A DNA stretch of 64,000 bases. It comes from Loxodes magnus. Lineage: Eukaryota > Ciliophora > Karyorelictea > Loxodida > Loxodidae. The notes beneath the pieces are model-generated. The model ran no database searches. It saw only the letters and a program-made list of their open reading frames with translations, and had not been told where the DNA came from. The first letter of the stretch is position 1, and each line of letters begins with the position of its first letter. The stretch is from assembly GCA_946699065.1 (NCBI GenBank), contig CAMPDV010000143.1, positions 558,001-622,000 on the forward strand, given 5' to 3'. Below are positions 13,283-26,800 of the stretch, one piece after another. Both the position numbers and the translations under genes were made by a program.

Positions 13283-16200
13283 ATGTATACCTTAAGGTGC
13301 TTTATTTGATTCTATCTGCTTACTCTTTGTTCCAGTTATTAAGTAGGAATTTTAAGCTCTAAGCATACACCTTCCGATTTGGAGGATTTTTTATCTCTTT
13401 AAATAAGTAAACTGCAGTTTGGCAATGTATCTTTAATACCTATTATCCATGAATTGAATAGCTATTACGAAGTTGAAGATATACTTAGCAAATGAAGCAG
13501 GATAAGAGTGAACTTAGTTATAGATATAACTTATAACGAAATTTATACCAGACTAATATCAAGGTCTAACCCTTATTTTATCATAATAGTAGCTTATAGG
13601 AACAATTATCCTAAATTTGGTTCAACTATCTTCAATGCTTTGCCTAGTTTTAAGTAAGAAGGAAAAGCTCTAATAGCCTTATATGAATATCTGGGGTTTA
13701 ACAAAATTGCTTTGATTTCATAAAATGAATAAAGATTTTATAAGCCACTAGAAGAACTCAGCTACTAGAATAGAATAAAGGTAAGTGCGAATATCAATAT
13801 TCCTATTAATTCTTTTTATGAGAAGGACATAGAAAGCTGTAATAATTTTTATTTGATAGAAAGACTTTAAAAGGAATTTCCTAAAGCTATAAGACTAACT
13901 GGTAGTCCTATTATATCCCTAGCAAGTGATATCTGCTGATAAATTTATATTCTTAGATTAGCAACTTTAAACGGATTTACTTCAGCAAAATTTGCTTGAT
14001 TCTTAACCTTATAATCCTCAAATTTACTACATCCTGAGATTATGAATGTCGTTTCAAGTGAGTAGATAAATAAGTTTCCTCTTGATATTTTAAATAATGG
14101 ACTTATAGCTTTAGCTCCCTTAGGATATGTCTTTAAAAACCAACTAGATTTCACTTACCATTACGTTTCTAAAGCCCTTCTTCTTGCAGATTCCATTTTC
14201 TATATTAGCCATTCTGACTCTTTTATTAATGCTTATCTAAAGGCTAGTAAATCTCTATTTAGGGATAACTAGCTAGTACCTGATTTTTCTGTTTATAATA
14301 TGTAAGAAAGTTAGCTGATTGAAGTGCTATAAATAAGGGATTTGGATAGAGTAGTTTAGATAAGAAGAATAGTATGGTGTGAAGGATCTTAAATACCTCC
14401 GTCAAATAAATTACAGATAGAATTTAGCTTCTCCACTAATAAAAATGAACCCTATGGAGAACCTGATTACTAAGCAACTGTAGCTCAAAGTGCTTTCATT
14501 CCTTGCTTAGCTAATTATATTAACCAGAGTGATGAAATATTACCCAATTATATGTTCAAAGCCAATCCTATTTCATATGGATGCTTAACTTTTGATCCTG
14601 CTCATGTTTATGGTGTTTTAAACTAAAATTCTGAGAATTTAGGTGTAGCTCATTTTGGATCATTAGCCATATACACATGAGCTAAAGTCTACTACGTTTT
14701 CTAGAGTATGAACTTAGATCTTCCTTATATTTTATCCACACGAGAAGACTTACTAAGCAATTAAAAATAGTTCAGCAATGTGCTAATAAACTACGCCTCA
14801 TATAAGCAATGAGCCAATATAATCACACAATTCATTCAAAGGAAAGGATGATAATAGTTCGGGCTATTGGTATAAATAACAGAAAACGCTTAGAAGTATA
14901 TTCATGATGATATAGTAAAATGAGCCAATCAAACAGGGAAAACAATATTGAATTCTCAAACTGAATACTTATTAACGTATTAAGGGGATCATGATATAAA
15001 TATAACCTAAAGTATAGGTAGGGAATTGATAGAAAGAGAAATCAAAATAATAGTTCTTATTTATAATGACATCCTTATCTATATTGCTGATTTGCTGTTC
15101 GATTTAGGATATAAGTAAGGAGACTTTAACTTTATTACAATGTATCCTAGTGATTTACTTTTTGGCTAAAATCTTGATGATGATAAAACATAAAAAATTA
15201 AGAAGTTGATATTTGGAGCAGTTTTAGTCTCTTTAGAGGAGTGGGTAGGAGAAGAAGGACAGAAGTTATATTAGCTTTAAAAATAATGCTTTCCTTATAT
15301 AAATGTCATTTGCTAAATATTTGAAGTACCTTTAATTATAGCTAGAGGCATAGAAAATGCAATAAATGCTGGGTTAGACTACTATGATACTACTAATCTG
15401 ATGAGAAGTATAAGAAAAGGAGGATATTATGGCTGTTCAGGTAATATAAAATATAATTTGGATGATAACTTTAGAGATATTAATAGCATGATTCTTAAAA
15501 ATGAAGTTTAGAACTCTTAAGGAATGCCTTAGCAAGTGGGTAGAGTAATTTACTGTGTAACTTGCTCTATAGTCTGGCAAAAGATTGAAGATGATTTTAT
15601 TTGAAATGATAATACAACAAATGTACCTAAAGACTCTTTTGATAAATTTAACGACTAATGTGATTTTACTGATAGAAGAGTCTATGAATTTAAACCTGGA
15701 TAATACATAATAATAATCACATCTCTATCACTTCTACTAATCGCTCTTATTTCTGCCGTTATCAGCTTAAAACTTTGGAAAAATGTAAGATTTAACGATA
15801 TAAAAGAAAAGGATTTGCTTTCAGACGAAGATCAATTATTTATATTGATTTTATTAATCCAAGCTTTATAGTATTTAGCTTTAGGGCCAGATTTAGAATT
15901 AGTCAGTTAATATATTAATACACCAATCAAATTTTTTACTATAGATATAATGGAAATAATTAGTTACTAGAATGGTAGTGCTTTTTGGATTCTAACTAAG
16001 ATTCTTATAGCAATTGCTTTCATAAGCCTTTTATTGTTCGTATTCTTTATCTGCAAATTCGAAATAAGATTCAAAAATAAGGTTCTGTAATGTCTTGGAA
16101 TGATTTCCTTCAATTTTTCTTTACTTCTTAATGAAGTATTTTTCATTCCTATCATTTATAATCTAATGCTCGTATTTGAATGCTATTATGGAAGGGATAT

Positions 16201-17842
16201 CAACTTAGATGGGAAAATTAAATTGGAAGAAAGCTTTACAGCATAGGATTGCTAAACTAAATGTCTTTCATCCAATCACTTAACTATCTTCATTTTATCC
16301 TTGATAGTTTTATTCTTCTATGTTCCTTTAACCATTTTTGCAAAGCCTCACTGATAATGTATTTCTGAAAGCTAGCATATAAAGGAACAGCCTTGATTCA
16401 TTATAGCAAAATCTTTTTTGTAGGTTTTGATAATTTTGAACAATATAACCCTAAAGAAGCATTACTCTACTACTTATAGCTTCCTCCACTCTAGTTTGAT
16501 TTTACTGTTTTTGGTAATAATCAGCAAAGGAAAGCCTTTAACCTACAAGAGGTTTAATTTCATATACTAAGTAGTGCTATGATGCCTCTTTATTACTTCC
16601 TTAGTAGTTTCTATTTACATTAGCATATCAGAATAGAAAAGAAAGATACTCCTACTCCTGCTATGCCTAATCATATCAGCCATCTTAATTTTTGGTATTT
16701 TCAGACTTAGAAAATATTTAGCTTATTTAGAAGAAATTACTCCTGATACTGTTAATCTATTCCGCTTTGCTTTTAGAATAAATGCGAGAGTGGAGTTATT
16801 GTAAGAGCATATAAGGATACAAAAGAGAAGAATAGATCTAGGACTGTAAAAGATAAAATAGAACCTAAGAAAGAATTCCCTTTTTATAGACAGCAATGAT
16901 GTGCTATAGCTATAATTACAGAAATACAAAAATACTAACTTAACTAGCATCTAATAAAAACTCGATCTTAGTATGTCTTCTCTTGACTAATCTCTAGATA
17001 ATGCAGAAAATAAACTGGGCTAGTCTATGAATAAAACGATTCTTGGGGATAGTATTGATAGAAAATAAACTGAGGAAAAGATTAATGAAGGACAAGTTTT
17101 ACGATAGCAAGAGGAAATCATCTAAAGTTAGCTTGACATTAATTAAGTTGCTTCTTGTAATTTATCCGAGAGCTAAAGCATCAATCTTTTAGAAGATTCT
17201 TCAGATCATATAGAATAAAAGGGTTTAAAGGAAATATAGAAAGAAAGTGAGTAAGGAAGTTTAGAAGAATAAGAAGAGGAAGAATATTAATTAAAAGCAA
17301 AACCTGGTAACATCTCTTTAGAAAACAAAGTTATATAATACAAAAAAGAGACTTAAAAGTAAGGCCAAACAAATAAAACTAAAAAAGACGAGCAAGAAAG
17401 TAGCAGATAATACTAGATTAAAGAAAACAAGAAGCGCATGAAAATTTTAAAGAGAAGCTTTAAAAACAAACCTTAACTGAACACTTAATCAAAATATTTA
17501 ATCCATTCATTAAAACTAAAAGTAGAGCGAAGTTCCAAATTCCTCAAAAATTAAGAAAGCGTGCTCTCCAAATTTCTTTTAAAGGCTCATTATTTTCCAA
17601 TCTTATTAGAAAAAACAATAAAACAAGGTAAAAGGATTAAGGCATCTTTTCTTCATTGCTTATATGATAATTTCTTATATAAAGTTATTTTTAATTTACT
17701 AAGCTAATCCTTTATTCTAGCTCAAAAGCAGCATCAAATAGCTCTTTTGTAAATTTAATTTTACTAGTTTTTTAAATAAAACTTACTTAAATTGGAATGC
17801 TATAGAATTACTATACCTTCAAAGAAAAATAGAGCATAATGA
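13283..17842 (+). CDS. Receptor-like protein: signal peptide, periplasmic-binding-type ectodomain, polytopic membrane domain, acidic tail
   Basis: At least about 1,500 residues. The start is set by a clear signal peptide, MYTLRCFIWFYLLTLCSSYQ. Two lobes resembling ANF/GABA-B-type ligand-binding domains follow: YEYLGFNKIALISQNEQRF near 145 and FIQRKGWQQFGLLVQITENA near 520 match the strand-turn before each Rossmann lobe. From about residue 810 there are eight or nine membrane segments (first LSLLLIALISAVISLKLW). Between the fourth and fifth lies DINLDGKIKLEE, a perfect EF-hand-like calcium loop, inside a Cys-containing loop. The tail is Glu/Gln-rich. About twelve Trp are TGA. Role by family inference: ligand sensing at the surface, possibly calcium-modulated. 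The frame closes at TGA 17840-17842, but a 19-nt intron at 17749-17767 probably joins it to further coding sequence. Confidence 0.82.
17749..17767 (+). other. Candidate 19-nt intron
   Basis: The sequence GTAAATTTAATTTTACTAG has GT and AG ends and removes one base of frame (19 = 1 mod 3). Splicing it joins the receptor frame (ending IALF) to a downstream frame with coding-type composition (FLNKTYLNWNAIELLYLQ). Its size matches the other candidate introns in the window. Confidence 0.5.
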
Positions 17843-19319
17843 TTGAAAGGAATTTAGACTATTTAGCTTGATAATTAGAAACTGTTCTTTAATAGATTAA
17901 ACACAACCTTTGTGTTTGTAAACGTTTAATGAGATCAGCTTCTCATTAGATTAAGATACATTTGATAAGGCTTTTCAAAGCGAAGTATATAAGCTTAGTG
18001 TGATAAATAAAAAGGCTTATCTTTATAAAGCAAATTTACGTCTATTATTAGTTGAGTTCTCTTCTTAGTATAATTTAAGAAAAGGATGAATAAATTAGAA
18101 ATCTAAATAGAGTAAACTTAAAAGGGTTATATATGAAACTAGCTTTACTCGTATTAAGAAAAGAATCTACATTGGAGCAATAAAATGAATACAAGCTATT
18201 TCAGATAAAAAAATACTTTATCAGAATGTAAAATAAAACTAGCTAAATAGCTTTTATAGGAGACTTAGAAGTAGAAAGCTAAGAATAAGGCTATTAAAGG
18301 TATTAAATTAAAAAGGAGTGAAGTAAACTGGATAATACAATAACTCTTAAGAAAATAGTAAGCAAATAGTTTAAGAAAATAGAGTAGATAAATGAAACTT
18401 ATAGTACAACTTACTTACCACTTTTCTACTTTTTAATAGCGAGCATTTAAAATATGAAAGATAGGCTAAAATTATCTATAGACAAGGAAAGTTTTCCATA
18501 TCATTTAAATAAAAATATTTAAGAAGGATAATTCCTCTATTTAGTTTAAATAGATAGAGGTTAGATTTAGAGCTATAGCAAATTAAGAAATTAAATCAGT
18601 TTAAAATAATCCTTCAAATGTAGGCATTTCCTTATCAATTGGAGTAAAGGAATAAATTGTCACTAGTTACTGATAAAGAAAGCATAAGGAAAGTAAAAGG
18701 GAAATATAAGGTTTAAAGCATTTGCAAAGGCTATAACGTCGTTACTCTTTTAAATTTTCGGATTTTTAGTTAACAGAAAGAAGCAGCAATAAGTATTATA
18801 ACGTAAAGCTATCTAAAAGCAGTATATTTAGTTAATATCAGAAAGAAGATGCTATAGATAGTGAGCTATGCTAGAGTGCTAATGGTTTTATAATAATGAA
18901 GCTGAATTTTAAAGTGCTTCACTTATATAAGTTCTGACTTATTAGTTTATTAAAACTTAGAGTCAAAATTATTTGAAGTTTGAATATAAATAAAAGAGCT
19001 AGTAGCCTATTTATCTTTTTATATAATGGATCTAAGTGATAACAAAGCAATAATATAACTATTGCAAAAAAGATAGAAAGAAGGAATATTTATCCAATAG
19101 AAATAATTTAGACTGAATAAGGATATAAATTGGATCTTTTAGAAGCTCCTTAAAGGTTAGGGATAAAGCACAGGCAAATAAAAAAGTTCTCAATAAAGTA
19201 TTTCAGAAAAAGAGAATTGGGTGAGTGTAGAAAAAAGCGAATAATAAGACAGAAATTCTTCTCTGAGTCCATAATAGCAAGAAGTTTTGAAGCTATTTCA
19301 AAAAAACTCTTTTGGTTGA
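17768..19319 (+). CDS. Probable cytoplasmic continuation of the receptor-like gene
   Basis: The frame entered by splicing 17749-17767 runs to TGA 19317-19319. Stretches with strong first-position G include SLDQDTFDKAFQSEVYKL (about 17943), LVTDKESIRKVKGKYKVQSI (18663) and SEKENWVSVEKSEQQDRN (19203). In-frame TGA density is close to chance, about ten in 517 codons, so the true stop may be earlier and parts may be non-coding. A rival frame opening at ATG 17839 overlaps and is about equally open in places. No domain was recognised. The TGA at 19317 lies only 15 bases before the next gene's start. Confidence 0.4.
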
Positions 19320-19334
19320 ATTAAGAAATTAGAA

Positions 19335-20729
19335 ATGAAAAAATGCTAAAGGAATTATTAACAATGCAAAAAGCATTACGAGCAGATAATAAGTTTTTGT
19401 CCATAAGAATAAGTTTCCTTATGCAAAGAATGCGAAGAAGCTTAAGATATAAATCACCCTTTAAAGAGCATATTGTAATAAAAATCGGAAATAAAGGCAA
19501 TTCTTTATTAAACATTTGCTCAGTTGAATTCTCAAGGTCAAGATATTGAATAAATAGTAAATCAATTCAAAGTAACCCAATAAACTATTAAGGAGATTTA
19601 AAGTAGCTTCTAAAAGTTCTTGAAGCATCTGATTGAGAATAAAATAAAAGATATAATCTAAAAGTAAAACCAATACTAGTTAATTGTCTAAAGCTTATTG
19701 AACGAAATCTATTAAAACTTAGATGAAGTTTCCAATACTTGATAGAAGCTAAAGAATGAATATCAGTCAAATGATGTTTATGAAAACGCTATGATGCTTG
19801 AAAATCTTAAAAATCTATAGAACTAGAATTAGATTTGAAACTAAGCATTCGAAAATTATTCTAATTTCCTATTTTTAGAAAACAACAACTCGTTTGACGA
19901 TTTTGAGATTACTATTAACAATGAAATAAGACTAATAAAATTAAAGCTGGCAAGTATAGTTTCTTAGCAAGATAAGCTAAAAGAATTATTGCTTACTAAA
20001 CTAAACACTAGTAAATTGATGATTCTAGAGCTTAATCAAATGAAGCTAACTGACTATAAAATTATAACTAAACCTTATGCCAATTAATACTGAGCTTTGC
20101 AAATAGACGCTGAAAATTTAATTATCTCAGGAGGGAAATAAAGTGAAAACAGACTAACATTGATAAAGAATCTTAACGCTTAAGAATATTTTTCGCTATT
20201 TGGAAGAATAAATCATGGAATAACTCATTATTAAAGTAATTTCGTATTTCTGATAGCTGGTATCTATTCTAACTAAAAGTGCGAGTTTTTTAATATACAA
20301 AGCACTAATAAAAAAGAAATTGCCTGCTATCCAGTTTAATCTGAAAACCATGGATGTGAGTTCTTTTAAAACTATCTCTATAGCTTTGGAGGTATGTATG
20401 AAGGGGAACTAAAGAATAAAGTTTGATTTTATTCAGTAGAAAAGAACGTTTGAAACTAGCATTCGAAAACTCTACCTAGAGGATCAACAACACTTTGTAC
20501 AAAACTTCCACATTCAGAAATTTTCGTCTTTCAAAATTACAACTAAGAGTTAAAGAACATCTGCTTATTTGATGGAAAAATAGTCCTTGAATTCTCGGAT
20601 GATTTTGATAAGTATATATGTAGAAATATCCCTATTTACGCTAGAGAAAAAGTCTACTTCTACAATTAGCATGATGAAATGTTTATATTCGATATACGCG
20701 AAAAAAAGTGGAACTAGCAAACTTTCTGA
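19335..20729 (+). CDS. B-box, coiled-coil, kelch-repeat protein
   Basis: 464 residues, ATG 19335 to TGA 20727-20729, no intron. Residues 10-50 form a B-box-like zinc site: CKKHYEQIISFCPQEQVSLC followed by KEC and a His. A coiled coil follows, about 60-230. The C-terminal half carries kelch-type blades: LIISGGKQSE, FLIAGIYSNQKCEFFNI, YLYSFGGMYEGELKNKVWFY, and VEKNVWNQHSKTLPRGS. Two diagnostic kelch Trp codons are TGA (20424-20426 and 20451-20453), direct evidence that TGA is read as Trp here. Kelch blades bind partner proteins and B-box proteins are often ubiquitin ligases or scaffolds. There is no RING finger, so any ligase activity would need a partner. Only about four blades are evident; the frame stays open to about 20956 if the TGA is Trp. 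Confidence 0.85.
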
Positions 20730-20911
20730 AAGCTTTATTAACTAAAAATTTTTATTTAAAATGCCCAATTAAATAATTAAAAGCCCATGCCTTTCATAAT
20801 ACTTTAGGTCCTTTAATTATACTTTTCCCATATATCTTAAAAGGATTTTCGTATCTTACATTTTAGCTTTTTGCAAGTAATTAAAATAATAGCTATTGAC
20901 TTAAACTAGCA

Positions 20912-23539
20912 ATGTAGTCTACTATTAAGACTTAATTTTATCTAAATACCTCATTGAAAAATGTATAAATAGAGCAATAAAAAGAGACTAGTTTAGTACT
21001 GCTAATAGATAGCAGTTTTATTGATACATTTTGGCTAGTCAAACAAAGATAAAGCAAAGACTATCAAGGGATGTAATATTATCCAAGGCTTAAACTTTAG
21101 AGCTTTAGACTTAAAAACAAAGCCTTAAATCTAGCATTCATTCAGTCTTTAAAACCTTAGCTTACCATGCTTTACAACTATCTTAGTATCTACTTTGTTA
21201 TGATTTTCATATCTCATTATTTAATTAAATTGTATTGAAATAAAGAAATAAACTCTAATAAATCTAGTTTTAGTCTTAGAAAGCTATCACAAGAGATTTA
21301 AAACTTATATCTAAACATAGCATTAAATAGATAATTAGAGCTAGACACTTTCATAACTATATACCTTGGGATTTATTACTATGGATATAACTATCAACTA
21401 TATACTTTAAATTGGGTTTGAAAAAGCGCTTTTATATTCTCTGTATTAGCTAACTAAAGCAAAGAGAAAAATGAAATTAATAAGCAGACTTATATTAAAT
21501 AGTATTAAGAGTAGCCATAAGATAGTAGCCTATTTAAATATGCAAAAGCTATTGCAAAAAGCTAGAAGTGATTATATAAGATGGAAAGGCTAATTATACT
21601 AGCATGTAATAAAGAGTATATAAAAGAATTAGGCTATTAATATTAGGAAATCATTGAGCTAATTATAAAGCAACTATGTGAATAGCTCTAATAGCATAGC
21701 TACTTTCTCAGTACTTATGATAATAAAGCATTTATTCTATAAAGATAATAAACCTATTTGTTAGATTTATTAGTCATGTCTGAGTTTATACATCAAGTAC
21801 TTAAATAAGCGTAAATTAATAATTAATAGGCATATATCCAATTTCTTGAAGGAAAGATAGTAAGGTTGAATAAATGCTCTATCCTTAAAGATGGAAATTC
21901 AAAAGGGTGCTGAAAAAATAGCTTGGGATTCCAAGCCTAATTTATATAGATTATATAATCTATTGCCTCTTTTTTAGGTTGCTAAAAAACTGTTAATATA
22001 TACTTAAATAGCCTTACAAAAATGATAAAGTTCTTCTAAAAATAAAAAGAAACAACCATTATAAGCAAATTGAATATACTAGAGACTGACGACTAGAAGA
22101 TATATACTGCTTTAGTAAATATCCATGACTTAATTAAATAATAAAGGCAAAGATAAAAATTGGTTATTCTAGCATACTTTAATTATCTTAATACTCTATC
22201 TGTTGATTCTAAAATTATAAAACCTTCTGAAAATATTGGAATTAAGAGTTATAACCTACTTTTAGCTATAATTGATGATTCTATATCCGCTTATTTTTAG
22301 GTAATATATACCTTTTATACCAGACCTAAGCAAAAGGAAACTAATAATAGTATCTTATGCAGTTTCAGATCTTTATTTATTATATAAGATGGAATAGATT
22401 ATTTTTATTAATAAATAGAAGAATGAAAAGCTTATATTAGCTACTTAATATAAGTCTACTAGAGCATACTTTAAGTAAAATAAGAGGAATATTAAAAGAA
22501 GCATTGCAAGGAATACCATACATGCTAGCAATTCTTAATACTAATGGTTAATTAAACAAATATAAGGAAATTGTAAACTTTAGTTCCAGCTTGCTCTTTT
22601 TACTTTTTATGATATCTAAAGTTATTAAATCTGATATTAAACAAGCTTCTCATTTAATAGACAGAAGAAGTTTCAATTGTCTAAGGATTTAGCTTTAAGT
22701 TAATTAAACTAAATAGTTTTAAACCAGAAGAAGTCTATAAAAGACTTAGAATGGCTCGAATAATAAATTTGAGATTGGAAACTGAAAAAGCAAGCATTTA
22801 AGTTAAGTCACATGCTTGTATTTGCTCTAGTTATAGTTTATATAGCAATTGTTACTGAATTCTATAAAAGATTACTAAGAAAGAGTTTCATAATTAACGA
22901 ATTTAAATTATCTAGTATAGCTTCATTATTAGAGCTAGAATATAAGTATTTTTGGAATTGAGTAATAAAGGGAAGTTTAGCTTTGCTATGTTTAGTGGTC
23001 ATATTCTTGCAGAGCTATATAATAGTTTTGTTAAACATAAACATGAAGACTCTTACTTCACAAAAAGCATACTAAGTAGAAGGGAAAAAATATCATAGAT
23101 AACGTATAAATAGACTTAGAGAACTAGCTATGATTATCGTATAAGGATATATCAAATGAAGCAAATAGCTAATATATAAATAATCTTCTAAAAAGGATTC
23201 GAAAGAGGAAGAAAAGAAGGAATAAAAGAAATGATAAAGGAGATTAACTAGATAAAGTAAGCTCTTAACTAGACTTATTTTAATCTACTAAGAATTGAAG
23301 AGAATTAGCTTGAATAAATATTTAAACTTTAGCCTATTCGCTTATATCTACAATTAAGTAAGAGAATCTTACTTTTTTATAATTATAAGTTTTCATTAAT
23401 TAGGAGGTTGCTAGAATTAATTTAGGAAGCTATTGAATAGTTAAAATTATAGAGATACTTTGATTATGCAAAATAAAATACGAAGATGAAAAGTAAGTGT
23501 AGTGCTATTGTAAGAATAAGGTTAAAAAATGGACTTTGA
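20912..23539 (+). CDS. Large unknown protein with hydrophobic and coiled-coil segments
   Basis: Frame of about 875 codons with only about eight TGA, half of chance, and consistent first-position G bias. The start is uncertain; ATG 20912 is the first Met in frame. Hydrophobic stretches include YLSIYFVMIFISHYLIKLYW (near 21190) and LVPACSFYFLWYLKLLNLIL (near 22580). Charged, helical parts include FKPEEVYKRLRMARIINLRL (22726) and FERGRKEGIKEMIKEINQ (23200). The architecture of alternating membrane helices and long helical loops recalls large ciliate-specific receptor-like membrane proteins, but no catalytic motif was seen. The TGA at 23537-23539 is taken as stop; plausible coding continues to about 24030, with TGA density rising. 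Confidence 0.55.
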
Positions 23540-25799
23540 TAAGCAAGTTAGAATGAAAATAAGGAGATATGAAAGAAATACTTAGATATGAAATATTTCA
23601 TTTGCTTATATATAATAAATTTCTTAGTTTATAAGCATAACGTTTTACTGACTGCTACCACGCTTTTAATTTTATTAATTAAAAATGGGATGCTCCTGCA
23701 CTTAAACTTCTTAACGAGATTTTATTAGAGTTTACCACAAACCTACCGAGCTGTAAGTAAGAAAAGATCTGTAGGGAAACTAGCAAATATTGATTTCAGA
23801 AGATATATCAGTACCAATGCTTAGGATATCTGAATCAAAAATGTATTAAAAAAGGAAAAAGAAATGATAAAAGAAAAAGCTTAAATCTAAATCAAATGAT
23901 AGATGGGATCTTTCAGATTAAGGTAGTATATTTAGTTCTTAGACTGTTATGTCAGATGAATCTTAAAATAATTGAAACTCAACTTAGATCAAAGTAAAAT
24001 CAAAAGGCTAAAGATAGTCTCAAAGGATAAGTGAAATAAATAATACATTCAAATGGAGAAGATTTTCAAAAAAATGAGTAATGAAGGCTTTTCTTGGGTC
24101 TAATATTTATCTTTATCGTTATTAATTTTTATAAATTTACCGTCATTAGAATATAAATAATCGATGATTATTAACTAGTTAAATAAAAAAATCCTAAATT
24201 ATTTATTAAAGTCGAAACTATTTTAAATAGTTCATGCTATAAGAAAACAATTTAAATTAAGAAGGATAAATAAAAATTAAAGCTAGAACTTTCTTTTGGT
24301 TCATTTAAAATTTCCCTTCTATAAAGATATTAAAAACGTTTTTAGTTTAATATAGAATATTTCGAAAGAGGATATTAGAGTTATACGTAATAATGAAATA
24401 AATGTATTTTAGCCTTCTTTTAATGTAATCATTTCTAGTATAATTAAAAAAAAATTTAAATAGAATATAACTCTAAAAGATTGATATAGGTTTCATTTAA
24501 TATGTTTTAAATATATTAGGTAGACAAAATTTTATAGTGTATGTATTGGTTTTAGACATTATTAACAAAATATGACCAAGAAAATAGTAATTGATTTATA
24601 AAGTTGAAGGTATCTTAGCTACTATGATTTGACTAGCTTTCTTAAATAATTTCTAATATTCAACAGTTTTATTTTTCTCTTAGTGAGACTTTATAAGCTT
24701 TCCAAATATTCCTATCTTCTGATTGATCTGCTTTTCACTAAAATAGCTATCTTTTAATATAATTAATTACAAGGTCTTTCTAAGTTTGTTTTTAGTTCTG
24801 GAAAAAAGAAGAATAGCTATCTTCTAATAAAGCTAATTAAATAGTAAAATGATTGAACATAAAATCCCGCATTCCATTTCCCTTTTAGCTTTCAATTAAA
24901 TTTAACCACAAATCTATCTTTTTTCATTAATCTCTAATTCATATAATAAATCCTATGATTTTAAGCTTAAAATATCAAAATTCTTATTTTTTAATCAAAA
25001 TGAATTAATTTCAAAAAAAGAAACAAATTTGAAGCAATAGAATTGTAGATTTAATTAAAGCTTTTGCGATCTCTCAGAAATATCTAAAAATTACTTTTTT
25101 AATCCTTATAGAAAATCATTGCTATTATATATAAAAAGTGTAAGACAACTTATATAGATGAAACTAAAAGCAACAGTACAAGAAAGAGACTAATAAAGGA
25201 TAGAATTTGCAAAACCTATGATTCAAAATGATATTTATAGCTTTATTTCTCAAGCATAAGGATATTAAAAAAGATAAGCTAAAACGTAAAGTAATCATAA
25301 GAAATTAAAAAATCTAGATATTAGCTGTATCTTTAAAAGAATAATAATTGGTATATATTAAATCTCTTTTTTAGTGTATAGTCTGGGAGTATTTCACTAA
25401 ATAAAAAATAATCAAATCTTAGAGTAAAAATGTGAAGTAAGCAAACATTTTTTAAATAAGCATATTAAAATGAAGTTATAAGGAAAACAATGAAAGAGAA
25501 AAATAATAATTTATGATGCTTATAAGTTCAATTTTTTAATAAAGAAATGAAGTGTAAAATATGATCTTAGGAAAGTAACTTTTAAATAGTGAGATTAAAG
25601 TTTACGGAGAAATATTTAAATATTGCAAAAACGAAGAATTAAGGATAATATTAATATTGATAGAAATAGATGAAAAAGAGTATTCCAAGTATCTATTTAA
25701 GATTTATTAAGCTGATAGACTTTTATGAGCAAATAACAGCAAACAGGGCAAGTTTTTGAATCTAATCACTGTGAGTAAATAAGAAAATCTGGTTTTCAA
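23540..25799. other. AT-rich region; possible C-terminal extension, then non-coding
   Basis: The first 500 bases may extend the upstream gene, for example LLTATTLLILLIKNG near 23645. From about 24100 the sequence becomes more AT-rich, with long A and T runs and no motif that I can support. It leads into a block of retroelement remnants. Confidence 0.3.
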
Positions 25800-26800
25800 A
25801 AATTCTCAATTTGCAGAGAAAAACAGTTAATTAAAGAAATTTCCGAAACTGAACTAAATTATTTATCAAGAATTATAAAAAAATGAAAAAAAATCGAGAC
25901 TCTAAACTTAAATTTCTAACCTTATAGATCAATTTTAAGTCTCAGTTAACTAAAAAAAATCCAAGAATTCAAAAAAGAAAAACTACTCTTGTTAGGATTG
26001 GGAAATACTGAATTTCATAGCAAACTAAAAAAGCCAGAGAAACTCCATAACCAAGACATTATTCAGCTTTATTAGTAATTGAGAAAATGAATACATAAAA
26101 ACAGATTCTAAGGCAGAAAACTTAATATCTTCGGCAACTTTTGTAAGGTATAAAAAAGAAGATCAAGGCATGGTAAGTTAAGTTTAGTTTAAAATGAAGC
26201 TTTAATTTTCAAATATGGTCTAATAGTAAAAAACCTAGCAACAAATCCATTGAAAATTAAAGAATAAGTTCATTTACCAATTAGAAAAACTAACCTCAAA
26301 CAGATAAAATGGAAATTTAACAAGAAAATGTAAATACAATAAAAAATTTACTTAAAGGCCTTAATAAAACGTTGTTATTGCTGTCAAAAAGCTGGAAATT
26401 TATGAAGGTAATTTCTGAAGTGAAAAAGAGTATTTTAGCAACACCGAAAAAATTTGGAACATCGAGAAGGTTATTCTGTAAATGCTTTGAAGCATTTTAC
26501 TGAAAGAAGCAAGTATTAATTGATTCAAGCTTGACACTACTCCAACAGAATCTTGGTAATTAATGGTGAAAAAATAAACAACTTCAAAAGGACAATGACG
26601 ACCTTAGAATTTATTTAGAGAACCAGGAGAAAAATTAAAAGAAGATGGAAGAACAATTTTATTAACTTATAGAAGAGAAAGAAGAATTATCTCAGTTTGA
26701 AATTGATTCAGATGAAGACATGCATATTTGAGTTATGGATATAAAAACTTTTATTGTCTTTAATTTTAGAAAGCATTTCCTCTAATTAAAGATGAATCAA
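25800..26800 (+). mobile_element. Decayed gag-like ORF1 retroelement, copy A
   Basis: A basic, helical frame ends in a knuckle-like motif at about 26373: CYCCQKAGNLWRQF. Its spacing matches the CCHC knuckles of better-preserved copies, but His and the last Cys are replaced. Acidic helical sequence (EEKEELSQFEIDSDED near 26660) follows. The frame is broken in several places. The limits are approximate. Confidence 0.35.

Noticed and set aside
17839..17842. ATGA overlap between the receptor stop and a new start, suggesting an operon-like junction
   Set aside because: A 19-nt intron just upstream gives a simpler explanation, and the frame opened by that ATG is not consistently better than the spliced frame.
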